Assembly: GCA_003193925.1 (NCBI GenBank)
Contig: PSPG01000002.1
Coordinates: forward strand, 1-64,000
Source: Candidatus Thalassarchaeum betae
Lineage (GTDB): Archaea > Thermoplasmatota > Poseidoniia > Poseidoniales > Thalassarchaeaceae
Direction of reading: 5' to 3'
Length of the DNA: 64,000 nt
In this document: piece by piece, positions 45,691 through 54,229 of the stretch
Layout: each line of letters begins with the position of its first letter
Position numbering within the stretch: the first letter of the stretch is position 1
The notes under the pieces: model-generated
The model's database searches: none
Told to the model about the DNA's origin: nothing
Seen by the model: the letters and a program-made list of their open reading frames with translations, nothing else
Made by a program: the position numbers and the translations under genes

Positions 45691-46639
45691 TGATTCGAAG
45701 CGGGACTTGATGGCGATAGACGATGTGAGCGAGGAGTTGTCCGAACTCATCGCCTGGGCCATCGCCTTCAAGCACGCGGGCGACATCAACTACGAATTCA
45801 AACCGCTTGACGGGATGTCGATAGGCTCGATCTACGAGAAGCCGTCGACGAGGACCAGAGTGTCCTTCGAAGTAGGTGTGAGCAGACTCGGCGGCCACCC
45901 TCTGACCCTGTTGTCTAATGACATCCAACTCGGCAAGAGCGAATCCATCGCCGACACCGCAGCCGTCCTCTCACGGTACCTCGACGGGATCACGTACAGG
46001 TGCTTCAAGCACGGTGACGCGGAGGAACTGGCCAGACACGCCACCGTCCCGGTGATCAATGCCCTCTCTGACCTACACCACCCCTGTCAGGCGGCTGCTG
46101 ACCTGATGACCATAGCCGAGCACGGCGAGAGCGTCAGCGGCCACATCGCTTGGGTCGGCGATGGCAATAATGTGTTCCACGACCTGCTGCTTGCCGGCGT
46201 CGCGCTCGGACACGACGTCTCTTACGCGACGCCTGCGGGCTTCGAGCCCGATGAATCCGTGATGGATAGGGCTCGCAGGATCAGCGCCACCACAGGTGCC
46301 ATCATCAGCGGCTCCAACGACCCCGTCAAGGCCGTAAGTGGGGCTGGGGTCGTCTACACCGACATCTTCGTGTCGATGGGAGAAGAGCACATGGAGGGCA
46401 AGTTCAACGCCTTCGATGGCTTCCAAGTCAACGAGGAACTGGTTTCGAACGCTAACCCCGACTACCTGTTCATGCACTGCTTACCGGCGCATCGTGGCGA
46501 GGAGGTGACCGATGCGGTCATCGACTCCCCTAACAGCGTTGTCTTCGAGCAGGCCGAGAACAGAATGTGGGCACAGATGTCACTGCTCACTTACCTCTGC
46601 AACGAAACTGCTTGGCACGCATTCAGGGAACTCGAGTGA
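45680..46639 (+). CDS. argF: Ornithine carbamoyltransferase
   Basis: The 319-residue enzyme shows STRTR (56-60, carbamoyl phosphate), HHPCQAAAD, WVGDGNNVFHD (ornithine side) and MHCLPAHRGEEV, the OTC form of the HCLP motif. The start at 45680 is kept because KRDLMAIDD aligns with the conserved N-terminus of the family. It makes citrulline for arginine synthesis. No other arginine gene is nearby. It ends one base before the convergent UbiA gene. Confidence 0.94.
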   Translation: MRGSDSKRDLMAIDDVSEELSELIAWAIAFKHAGDINYEFKPLDGMSIGSIYEKPSTRTRVSFEVGVSRLGGHPLTLLSNDIQLGKSESIADTAAVLSRYLDGITYRCFKHGDAEELARHATVPVINALSDLHHPCQAAADLMTIAEHGESVSGHIAWVGDGNNVFHDLLLAGVALGHDVSYATPAGFEPDESVMDRARRISATTGAIISGSNDPVKAVSGAGVVYTDIFVSMGEEHMEGKFNAFDGFQVNEELVSNANPDYLFMHCLPAHRGEEVTDAVIDSPNSVVFEQAENRMWAQMSLLTYLCNETAWHAFRELE

Positions 46640-47545
46640 TCAGGCCAACAGAGAGCTACCTAGGAGTGCCGCGAGGCACAAGTACATTGATTTCTTGATC
46701 AGCTGCTGAGCGGCATGATCCTCAGAGAGTACCAACTTCGGCTTGGCCAGCATCAGCACCACCACAGCCGGAATCACTCCAACAAGGTGCAGTTCGGGAA
46801 AGATTCCTATTGCGAAGGGCAGCAGCATCGAGGCGAGAGTGAGCAGGAGGAGCGCCCAAGCTAATGTGCGGGCTCGTTGTGGCCCGACTTGCATGGCGTA
46901 GGTGCTTCTCCCCTCGTCGCCCTCCATGTCCTCGACGTCCTTGACTATCTCCCGAGCGAGGGTGTACAGGACTCCGATGACGAACATGGCCCACGCACGG
47001 TGGTTAAACGGCTCGAACACGCCGGCAGCGCCGAACAGCACGACCATGCCGACGGAAAGGCTGATGGCGATGTTCCCAGACAGGCCCCTCTCCTTGAGGC
47101 GCAGGCTGAACGGGGCCGCGGACTCGTAGTTCGTCAGCAGGAAAAGCGCGCCCAGCCAAATCGCCAGTGAAGGGTACCATCCCTCAATTCCCCCCACCGT
47201 GCCGCTCGCAGTCGCAGCAGCGCCTGCAATCGAGACCACCGAGAGCGTCATCATCAGGGCTATCCCCCTCTTTGCCGAGGCCTCTGAGATGGCACCGGAG
47301 GGAAGCGGTCTGTTGGGTCGGTTGACGCGGTCAATCTCCAAGTCGAGGTAGTCGTTCAACGCGTTCCACGAGCACATGAAGCTCCAGACCGACAGCGCTT
47401 GCAATACGGTAATCAGGGCGAAATCGCCCTCTGGCAGCCCGCCCAGAGCCATCATGGCCCCCAGGAAGACCCCGAACACCCCTACGGTCGAGTTTCCCGC
47501 CCTGAACAGGACCCACCATGGCCCTAGTGCACCGCCTCCACCCAC
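46640..47545 (-). CDS. UbiA-family prenyltransferase (probable digeranylgeranylglyceryl phosphate synthase)
   Basis: The 301-residue membrane protein, with a GTG start, has about eight to nine helices and both Asp-rich motifs: NDYLDLEIDRVNRPNRPLPSG and DVEDMEGD. In archaea this form usually attaches the second geranylgeranyl chain to glycerol-1-phosphate in ether-lipid synthesis. A quinone or haem prenyltransferase is the alternative. It follows a small winged-helix gene on the same strand. Confidence 0.87.
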   Translation of the reverse strand: MGGGGALGPWWVLFRAGNSTVGVFGVFLGAMMALGGLPEGDFALITVLQALSVWSFMCSWNALNDYLDLEIDRVNRPNRPLPSGAISEASAKRGIALMMTLSVVSIAGAAATASGTVGGIEGWYPSLAIWLGALFLLTNYESAAPFSLRLKERGLSGNIAISLSVGMVVLFGAAGVFEPFNHRAWAMFVIGVLYTLAREIVKDVEDMEGDEGRSTYAMQVGPQRARTLAWALLLLTLASMLLPFAIGIFPELHLVGVIPAVVVLMLAKPKLVLSEDHAAQQLIKKSMYLCLAALLGSSLLA

Positions 47546-47586
47546 GCCCTGACTCAGGGCGGCTGGGCCTTCATTCCTTCCCCGGA

Positions 47587-47841
47587 CTAAGCTGTGGCCT
47601 GCAATGCCTGCTGGCTGAGGCTCCAGACGCAGACCGTGTAGGTACTGCCTCTGAACAGCCCGCGGACGTGTCCGACCTTGGAGAATCTCCTGTCCTTGGC
47701 AAGTATGTTACCGACCTGGTTCATCGTGGCTCCCCACCGGAACCTGCCGTTCAGGTGATCGAAGATCTCGACGGTGTTGGCGGTGTCGTTCTCCTCGAGG
47801 TAGACCCGGACCTCCTCACGGAGCCGTCCTGTCCTGGACAT
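47587..47841 (-). CDS. Small winged-helix-like protein
   Basis: The ATG at 47841 gives 84 residues. The pattern SRTGRLREEVRVYLEEND followed by TVEIFDHLNGRFRWG and NQVGNILAKDRRFSKVG fits a helix-turn-helix with a wing (FRGSTYTVCVWSL). It resembles small winged-helix proteins; DNA or RNA binding is inferred. It lies 41 bases before ubiA on the same strand and could regulate or merely accompany it. Confidence 0.75.
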   Translation of the reverse strand: MSRTGRLREEVRVYLEENDTANTVEIFDHLNGRFRWGATMNQVGNILAKDRRFSKVGHVRGLFRGSTYTVCVWSLSQQALQATA

Positions 47842-48249
47842 CAGGCCACCACCGTAGGGGCTGCGCAACTGGCGTGCAGCCTCTCGCGCAGCCCAGCCCA
47901 ACTCGATGGGCTGACGTTAATCTGCGCGGCCATGCGCGGCATTGGCCCCCATGAATCGGCCTCAGAGACCACTCCAGCGTAGCTGACCATTGTGGTAGGT
48001 GCGGGTTGCGGCACGGGTCCGTTCGTTCTTCGCAGGGTCGCGAGAGAGACCACCCTGCATGGTTCTGGACGCTTCCTGTAGAGGAGCGTCACTGTGTCGT
48101 TCGCTTGTCCGTTCATGGTGGTATGTCATGACTTCTTCATATCAAGCGAGGCAATAGTCCCGAGAGGTGAAGGTGAAAGTGAACGGAGACCCCCCATAGG
48201 CTCTCAAGGCATTGTTTTCTTAAGCGGGTGTCCGGTGGCCGGAAAACAC
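47842..48249. other. Intergenic region before tRNA-Glu
   Basis: About 400 bases without a convincing gene. A 91-codon minus-strand frame (47841-48116) is poor in acidic residues and unlike its neighbours. The last 32 bases carry the tRNA-Glu promoter box. Confidence 0.5.
48218..48227 (+). promoter_or_regulatory. tRNA-Glu promoter box
   Basis: TCTTAAGCGG ends 23 bases before the mature tRNA-Glu, the same distance as TCAAAAGCGG before tRNA-Gln, and is repeated exactly before guaC. Confidence 0.6.
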
Positions 48250-48327
48250 GCTCGTGTAGTGTAGTTCGGTCCATCATGACGGACTCTCGATCCGTCGACC
48301 CGGGTTCAAATCCCGGCACGAGCACCA
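48250..48327 (+). tRNA. tRNA-Glu (anticodon CTC)
   Basis: The acceptor GCTCGTG/CACGAGC, anticodon stem ACGGA/TCCGT with loop CTCTCGA (anticodon CTC), and T arm CCGGG-TTCAAAT-CCCGG pair fully. CCA is encoded (48325-48327). Confidence 0.95.
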
Positions 48328-48346
48328 CTATTGTCTCTCATAACGG

Positions 48347-48356
48347 TCTTAAGCGG
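48347..48356 (+). promoter_or_regulatory. guaC promoter box
   Basis: TCTTAAGCGG, identical to the tRNA-Glu box, ends 27 bases before the guaC ATG, predicting a leader of only a few bases. Confidence 0.55.
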
Positions 48357-48382
48357 TCCTTCGTTGGCGTAGTAAGGTCTCG

Positions 48383-49435
48383 ATGCGCGTTGAGCACGAT
48401 GTGAAGATGACCTTTGACGATGTTCTGATACGACCTAAGCGCAGTACGCTGGTTTCTAGATCGGATGTGACTCTGTCGAGGGACTTCAAGTTCCGCCATT
48501 CCGATGAGATCTGGAGCGGGGTGCCCATCGTGGCGGCCAACATGGACACCACCGGCCTGTTCTCGGTGGCCAAGGAGCTGCAGGAGCACGGCATGCTCAC
48601 CTGCCTACAGAAATTCTACTCGACTCGCGAGTGCGCACGAGCGTGGGAAGACGGGGTGGACCCGGGCTTCGTCGCAGTCACATGCGGCTCCACGGACGAG
48701 AGCTTCGAGCTGCTGCAGCGCAAGATGGCGACCGATGACGGGATCAAGATGATCTGCGTAGACGTCGCCAATGGCTACCGCGAGGTGTTCGTCGAGTTCG
48801 TCAAGCGGGTTCGCGACAAGTTCCAGAGCAAGATTATCATCGCCGGCAACGTTGCCACCAGGGAGATGACAGAGGCCCTCATCCTCGCCGGTGCGGACAT
48901 AGTCAAAGTCGGCATAGGACCGGGCTCGGTCTGCACGACCTGCAAAGTGGCAGGCGTGGGCTACCCTCAGCTCTCGGCCATCGCGGAGTGCGCTGACGCA
49001 GCGCATGGCCTGCTGGGTCACGTGATGGCTGACGGTGGATGCTCCTCACCGGGCGATGTCGCGAAGGCCTTCGGCGCGGGTGCGGACTTCGTCATGCTGG
49101 GCGGCATGTTCGCGGGACACGACGAGTCCGGTGGGGAGCTCATCAAGGGCGATAACGGCAGGATGTACAAGTCGTTCTACGGAATGTCATCGAGCAAGGC
49201 GATGGAGTCGCATTACGGTGAGGTCGCCGGGCACAGGGCCCCCGAGGGCAAGGAGGTCAGGGTGCCTTACAGAGGGGAGCTCGGCCTCACCGTGCAGTCC
49301 GTTCTTGGGGGAGTCAGGTCGGCCTGCTCGTATGTTGGTGCTCGCAGGATCAAGGACCTTCCCAAGTGCACCACCTTCATCCGGGTGTCGCAGACCAGCA
49401 ACGAGGTCTACGAGCGCTTCAACGTCGGGGAATGA
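48383..49435 (+). CDS. guaC: GMP reductase
   Basis: The 350-residue (beta/alpha)8 protein has [10 protein letters not shown] with catalytic Cys184 and no CBS domains. [27 protein letters not shown] and [14 protein letters not shown] match GuaC rather than IMP dehydrogenase. It reduces GMP to IMP with NADPH, balancing purines. The residue after CTT is Cys, where most relatives have Arg. GMP reductase is uncommon in archaea. Confidence 0.92.
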   Translation: MRVEHDVKMTFDDVLIRPKRSTLVSRSDVTLSRDFKFRHSDEIWSGVPIVAANMDTTGLFSVAKELQEHGMLTCLQKFYSTRECARAWEDGVDPGFVAVTCGSTDESFELLQRKMATDDGIKMICVDVANGYREVFVEFVKRVRDKFQSKIIIAGNVATREMTEALILAGADIVKVGIGPGSVCTTCKVAGVGYPQLSAIAECADAAHGLLGHVMADGGCSSPGDVAKAFGAGADFVMLGGMFAGHDESGGELIKGDNGRMYKSFYGMSSSKAMESHYGEVAGHRAPEGKEVRVPYRGELGLTVQSVLGGVRSACSYVGARRIKDLPKCTTFIRVSQTSNEVYERFNVGE

Positions 49436-49439
49436 CCTC

Positions 49440-49919
49440 TCAGATGTCGAAGATGACCTGTGCCATCCACCCAGGACCCTCGAAGGCCGGTATGTCGGGC
49501 TCTATCCCGGGCACCATTTCCCCGGCGGCTACCTCGCGCAGTGCCAGCTGGTGCAGGGTCACCGCCTTGACCTCGACCTCGCGCTCGACGAGATCCGAGT
49601 CGACCCAGGAGGCCTGTGCTTCGATCCTACCTCCTCCGTCTATCCTGATTGCCGCCTCAACGAGCCACTGGCCTTCGGCGGAGCCGCGATAGAGGACCTC
49701 CTCAAGCCACAGTACCATCCCGCGCTCGAGGTCCCCCCCGGGCGCTTGGACGACCCATTCGCCGGTCGAGCGAGGCAATGTGGCGAGTGCGGCGGCGCCG
49801 TTCTCAGACAGCTGGATTGATTGGAGGCCCATGGTCGCCTCGAGGATCGCATCTTGAGCCGCCATCGAGAATGCACGCAGGCCTATGTCGGCCGTAGTAG
49901 GCAGAATCCACCAAGACAC
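49440..49919 (-). CDS. Archease (RtcB cofactor)
   Basis: The GTG at 49919 gives 159 residues; it follows GGTGA and starts just before the diagnostic segment ILPTTADIGLRAF. The C-terminal VEVKAVTLHQLALREV and VIFDI are typical of archease, with the terminal Asp as a metal ligand. The usual HTAD motif reads TTAD. Archease speeds guanylylation of RtcB, which is encoded at 58860-60332. It converges on guaC with a four-base gap. Confidence 0.85.
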   Translation of the reverse strand: MSWWILPTTADIGLRAFSMAAQDAILEATMGLQSIQLSENGAAALATLPRSTGEWVVQAPGGDLERGMVLWLEEVLYRGSAEGQWLVEAAIRIDGGGRIEAQASWVDSDLVEREVEVKAVTLHQLALREVAAGEMVPGIEPDIPAFEGPGWMAQVIFDI

Positions 49920-49966
49920 GGTCTCACCGACCCGTCCGAGCGGTCCATCGTGCAAGAATGCAGGGG

Positions 49967-52900
49967 TCAGTCGAAGTCGCTGCACAGCTCGCCCTGACTG
50001 GGAAAGCTGACTGCCGACTTGGGGTTGGTGTTCCACTTGTTCTCGCACTTGTTGAGATACCCGTCGCCGTCCGAGTCGATGTTGGCGTCGGCCGGGTCAA
50101 ACGGATCGAAGCCGAAGTAGTACTCCCATCCTGACCACATGCCGTCGTCGTCCTGGTCCTGGTGATACACCTCCGAGCCATCGAACCACTGATCGCCGTC
50201 TGTATCCGGGTCGACGGGATTCGTCCCGTTCTCGAACTCCTCGTAGTTGGTGAAGTTCTCGAGGTCGTCGTAGAACCTCCTGCCGTTGTCTGTGGTCGGG
50301 TCGATGTGGCACTCGGAGTTCTGCGGGTTGTCCCATCCGGGGCAGTAGCGATACAACAGGTGCGTCCGATTGAGCCCGTCGCCGTCGAAGTCCTCCTGGC
50401 CGTCGTCGATGCCATCGACGTCCGAGTCGAACATCTTCGGGTCCATCGGACCGCGGGCTCCGACGGCGCTCAGGGTGTTGTTGTCGACCAGCCCCAGGCT
50501 GAGTGCTATCTCCGAGTAGTAGACCTCCCAGCCGTCGGGAAGCTTGTCCCCGTCGGTGTCGTCGTCCACTGGGTTGGTGTCCCAGCGGTCAGGGGCCTCG
50601 AGAGAGTTCATGAGTGTGTCATTGTCGATGTCGAAGGCCGAGTCGGGAAGCGAGCCCCATGCCGGGTTGAGGGCCCATCGTCCGCTGGCGGGTACGGTGA
50701 AACCTGACAGGTTCATCTCGTGCAGGAAGTACTTCGGATCCATGTCGCCGTCGCCGTCTCGGTCCCCGGAGGTCGAGAAGCCCGCGAGGTAACTGCTCCA
50801 GACCCAGCCACCGGGCCCGAGTCCACACTCGAGCATCGAATCACAGCCCGGCGGTAGCCAGTCGGTGACGCTGATCCAGAGGCTGTGGCTCTTCGTGTTG
50901 TGCTGGACGGAGAAGACCTGCATCTCCCAGCCATCGGGCTGACCGTCGCCGTCAGTGTCGTTGTTCAGTGGGTTGGTGGCACCCTGCCAAGGCCGTGGGA
51001 TGTTGAGTACCTCGCTACCGTCGAACAGGCCGTCGTCGTCACTGTCGGGGTTGTTGGCGTGGGTGATGTACTGGTCGAGGCCGTCGATGACCTCCTCCCC
51101 GTCGGACAGGCCGTCGAGGTCGGTATCGTGCGAAGAGGCATTGGTGAAGTACACCGAACCGTTCCATACGAAGCCGTCAACGGCCTCGGTGAAGTCCTCG
51201 AGACCGTCACTGTCGGTGTCCCTGTCAGAGGCATTGGTGAAAGTTTCGTAGTACTCGACAGCGTCGGACAAGCCGTCCCTGTCGGTGTCGTAGGCACCCG
51301 GATCGCTCCTTACTAAGACATCCCTCACACCCTGATCGACGATGCGAATGGTCCAGCCGATCACCTCGATGCCGTCGATGAGTCCGTCTCCGTCGGTATC
51401 GGCGACCAGCGGGTCGGTCGAGCGGCCGTCGACGAAGCCATCGCCGTCCCGGTCCCTCGCATTGTACTCGTCGAGGTTGGTGAAGCGCTCGTGCTCCTCG
51501 ACGACTACGGCGAGGTCCTGTAGACGGCTCGTGACCTCCTGGCCGATCTCGACGTTGATGTGGTAGATCCAGCCGGCGATCAGGGTCTTGATCGGGATGT
51601 TGACGTACTGGCTCTCCTGGACAGTCCTGACCCAGAGGATGGTGCTGTTGACCTGCACGTAGTCGCCGATCTCGACCGAGATGGCATGGATGGTGGTCAC
51701 GCCAACGAGCCCTGTGTATCGCACGCCCCCGTCGCCGTCGGCGTCGTAACCGTCGAAGTCGGGGTCGTCGTCAGCGTTGCTGCCGTCGTTCGGATGGATT
51801 CCGCTGAGGTGCTCCCACCCGTCGGGCATGCCGTCACCGTCGGTGTCGAACTCCAGCGGATTGGTGAAGTTCTCCGGACCCCAGGTGTAGGCGACCTCGT
51901 ACTCCTCGACGTTGTTCAGCCCGTCCCCGTCGGGGTCGCCGTAGGCGTCGGTGGCGTTGGCGGGGTTAAGGAAGCGGTCGCCCGAGGAATCGAGGCTGTA
52001 GCAGTACTCGAAGCCGTCGGGCATGCCGTCGCCGTCGGTGTCCCAGTCGCCCGGACCGTTGAGGCGGCCGTCGTTGTCCATGTCCTGCTCGAACCAGGTC
52101 CGGTCGCCGTGGCCGCTCATGTACTCCGTGTACGGCGCTTGCAGGGTCAAGGTGCCGAAGACGGGGACGCCGCAGTGGACGCCCAGTTGGATCTGCCCGT
52201 AGGCGATCTCGTACCTGTCTGCAATGAGGTCGCCGTCGCTGTCCTCCTCGAGCGGGTTGGTGTCGTACCTCTCCTCGACGTAATTGCGCAGACTGTCGGG
52301 TTCGGGCTGCTCGAGGTCCAGCAGGGCATCGCACGAGTGGCCGAACTGGCTGCCCATCTCCTCCCACTCGCTCGAGCCGATGTCCTGCTCGATCTGCCCC
52401 TGGACCTCGGGAGTCAACAGGTAGCAGTCCCAGTTGCCGTCGAGTGGGTCGAGTAGGGTGATTGACCCCGAAGGGGTCTCGATAACGAAGGTGTACTCGG
52501 ACTCCCAGCGGTCATTCAGACCGTCGCCGTCGGTGTCCCTGAGATTGGGATTGGTGCCGAGGAGCATCTCCTCGGTGTTGGTCAGGCCGTCCCGGTCCGG
52601 GTCTCCGAAGGGCCCGTTGTCCGGATTGGGGAAGGTCTCGTTCTGCTCCCCAGTCTCCTCCTCGTTGTCGGGGGAGTTGTGGGATATCTCGCTGAGGTCG
52701 GGCTCGCCGTTGTCCAGGGGATCCAGCCCATTGGCTATCTCCCACCCGTCGTCGAGCCCGTCGCCATCGGTGTCGGCCTCCCTCCAGTCGGTTCCGTAGA
52801 GCGTCTGCTCCATCCTGTCCGGCAGTCCGTCGCCGTCGAAGTCCTCCCCGCCGACGTGGGTGTCGTCGCTGGATACGATGTCCCCCGCTGCTGGTTCGAA

Positions 52901-53011
52901 GCCGCCGGAAGTGGTGGTGGACAGGCCGGCGTCGATGATGGTGTAGAAGCCGGCCAGACACAGCGTCGCTGTGATTGCAAGCACCGCATACTGGTTGTGA
53001 TTCAGAGCCAT
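49967..53011 (-). CDS. Secreted or N-anchored protein with dispersed TSP3/EF-like calcium motifs
   Basis: From ATG 53011 the protein is 1014 residues. The N-terminal hydrophobic segment (YAVLAITATLCLAGFYTII) is a signal anchor or signal peptide; there is no C-terminal helix. About twenty DxDGDGxxDxxE motifs, each followed by a TNP/GTNP loop, run from residue 80 to the end, interrupted by folded segments near 190-270 and 460-530. These are calcium-binding TSP3-type repeats. Cys are few. The architecture differs from the two giant proteins by its N-terminal anchoring. Its promoter carries a box and a hairpin. Confidence 0.9.
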   Translation of the reverse strand: MALNHNQYAVLAITATLCLAGFYTIIDAGLSTTTSGGFEPAAGDIVSSDDTHVGGEDFDGDGLPDRMEQTLYGTDWREADTDGDGLDDGWEIANGLDPLDNGEPDLSEISHNSPDNEEETGEQNETFPNPDNGPFGDPDRDGLTNTEEMLLGTNPNLRDTDGDGLNDRWESEYTFVIETPSGSITLLDPLDGNWDCYLLTPEVQGQIEQDIGSSEWEEMGSQFGHSCDALLDLEQPEPDSLRNYVEERYDTNPLEEDSDGDLIADRYEIAYGQIQLGVHCGVPVFGTLTLQAPYTEYMSGHGDRTWFEQDMDNDGRLNGPGDWDTDGDGMPDGFEYCYSLDSSGDRFLNPANATDAYGDPDGDGLNNVEEYEVAYTWGPENFTNPLEFDTDGDGMPDGWEHLSGIHPNDGSNADDDPDFDGYDADGDGGVRYTGLVGVTTIHAISVEIGDYVQVNSTILWVRTVQESQYVNIPIKTLIAGWIYHINVEIGQEVTSRLQDLAVVVEEHERFTNLDEYNARDRDGDGFVDGRSTDPLVADTDGDGLIDGIEVIGWTIRIVDQGVRDVLVRSDPGAYDTDRDGLSDAVEYYETFTNASDRDTDSDGLEDFTEAVDGFVWNGSVYFTNASSHDTDLDGLSDGEEVIDGLDQYITHANNPDSDDDGLFDGSEVLNIPRPWQGATNPLNNDTDGDGQPDGWEMQVFSVQHNTKSHSLWISVTDWLPPGCDSMLECGLGPGGWVWSSYLAGFSTSGDRDGDGDMDPKYFLHEMNLSGFTVPASGRWALNPAWGSLPDSAFDIDNDTLMNSLEAPDRWDTNPVDDDTDGDKLPDGWEVYYSEIALSLGLVDNNTLSAVGARGPMDPKMFDSDVDGIDDGQEDFDGDGLNRTHLLYRYCPGWDNPQNSECHIDPTTDNGRRFYDDLENFTNYEEFENGTNPVDPDTDGDQWFDGSEVYHQDQDDDGMWSGWEYYFGFDPFDPADANIDSDGDGYLNKCENKWNTNPKSAVSFPSQGELCSDFD

Positions 53012-53022
53012 GGAGGCACATC

Positions 53023-53067
53023 CGGCCCCAATGGGGCCGTCCGCTTGAATTTGGGTCCGGATATAAT
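53023..53067 (-). promoter_or_regulatory. Promoter with hairpin, box and TATA element
   Basis: On the minus strand ATTATAT (53067-53061) is followed by ATTCAAGCGG (53050-53041), ending 30 bases before the ATG. A perfect inverted repeat CGGCCCC-AAT-GGGGCCG (53039-53023) fills the space before the start. It would lie at the transcription start or in the mRNA leader. A related repeat (CGGCCC-TACG-GGGCCG) is at 680-695. Confidence 0.5.
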
Positions 53068-53093
53068 GTTTCACGGCAACCGAGCACGGGCAA

Positions 53094-54227
53094 TCATCCC
53101 GCTATCTCCCTCGAAGAGCGTATCTCGAGCGTCAGTCTGCCGTCCTCGAACGAGGTCGAGACGTGTCCATTTCTTCCGTATGCTCGTTCCCAGCAGCCTA
53201 GCAGTACCCCACTTGCGATCGCCGGGTGAAAGACGGACGCGAAGACCAGCCTGACTCCGCCGTGCTCATCCGCCTGCGAGGTACTTTCGATCCCACCGAG
53301 TCCGTGCGAGCTGAGGTGCCGACGAGTGATGCTCACCCAGTCTGAGTGAGCCCGGACGAGGACGTGATGGCCCTCAGAGACGAACCTCTCCCTCGCCGAG
53401 TCGGCGGCTGCCGTCCACCACGTGGAGCGCTTGTCGTCGAGTCCTTCCCATCGATAGTCCTCGTCCCTGCCCTCGTGGACCACATCCAGATAGGGGAGGC
53501 AGTAGTCCTCGAATCGCAGGATGAGGTCGCGGTGCAGGAACATCCTGCGCTCGTTCATTATCGACCAACACCCAGAGGATTCAACTCGCAGATCAGCCCA
53601 CAACTCATCAGTCGACTCTTTGCCGAGATCACAGCCAATCTCCTGATCCCCCCAACTGGGCCTGCGGGGCTTCGGTACGGGGACTTGGGTGTCATCTGGA
53701 GTGAGTGTGATGACCAGTCCCTCACCCGCACTCTCCGACCACAGGAAGCGGTGTCGCTTGCCCGTAGCCCTCTCCCACGCTGCGGCGACCAGCCCCGAGC
53801 AGATCGGGCCCGAGGCAGGGCGGTCGATGAGGATCCGCGTCTCCTCGCCGTCATCTAGGAGCTCGAATCGGCCAAGGCCCCTGGACTCCCAGTCTTGGAT
53901 GGTACTCGACCAAGAAGCGGGGTCGCGTCCAGAAGGAGCGTCCCAGCCCTCGAAACCCATCATGTGCTCCTCGTACTCCATGGCAGCATGTGCTAGGCGA
54001 CGGCCGAGACTCTGCCCGGTCCTCTGTTCGAGCCTCTGGAACCACGACTCGAACCAGCCCACGCCGACTCGCCAAGCGAGCTTGTATGGGTCGTAGTCAC
54101 GAGCCATGTCGCTGTAGGTGCCGTCATCAATCGGCATCCATCTGAGTTTCATTTGGTTTTCGGGGGACAACGGATCTCCGTAGAAGTGCTTGAGGAAGAA
54201 GTTCCCGAGGGCATCGAACAGGCCCAT
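53094..54227 (-). CDS. Duplicated-domain protein, V4R-like (tentative)
   Basis: From ATG 54227 the protein is 377 residues, cytosolic. An amphipathic start (GLFDALGNFFLKHFYGD) precedes two related halves. Each ends in a motif of the form SG-x6-WERAxG followed by a short linker and a strand with G-L-x-I/L (around 143-173 and 338-370). The helix-strand-helix pattern resembles the V4R/Bet3 ligand-binding fold, but the Cys typical of V4R is absent. It starts two bases after the aminotransferase stop, so the two are co-transcribed. Function unknown. Confidence 0.72.
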   Translation of the reverse strand: MGLFDALGNFFLKHFYGDPLSPENQMKLRWMPIDDGTYSDMARDYDPYKLAWRVGVGWFESWFQRLEQRTGQSLGRRLAHAAMEYEEHMMGFEGWDAPSGRDPASWSSTIQDWESRGLGRFELLDDGEETRILIDRPASGPICSGLVAAAWERATGKRHRFLWSESAGEGLVITLTPDDTQVPVPKPRRPSWGDQEIGCDLGKESTDELWADLRVESSGCWSIMNERRMFLHRDLILRFEDYCLPYLDVVHEGRDEDYRWEGLDDKRSTWWTAAADSARERFVSEGHHVLVRAHSDWVSITRRHLSSHGLGGIESTSQADEHGGVRLVFASVFHPAIASGVLLGCWERAYGRNGHVSTSFEDGRLTLEIRSSREIAG

Positions 54228-54229
54228 GC

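Noticed and set aside
47841-48116. 91-codon minus-strand frame before the winged-helix gene
   Set aside because: Composition is unlike neighbours (few acidic residues), no motif, and it ends over the next start. Chance frame in an intergenic region is more likely.
48383-49435. Assignment as IMP dehydrogenase
   Set aside because: No CBS domains, and the FYGMSS and C-terminal FIRV segments are those of GMP reductase.
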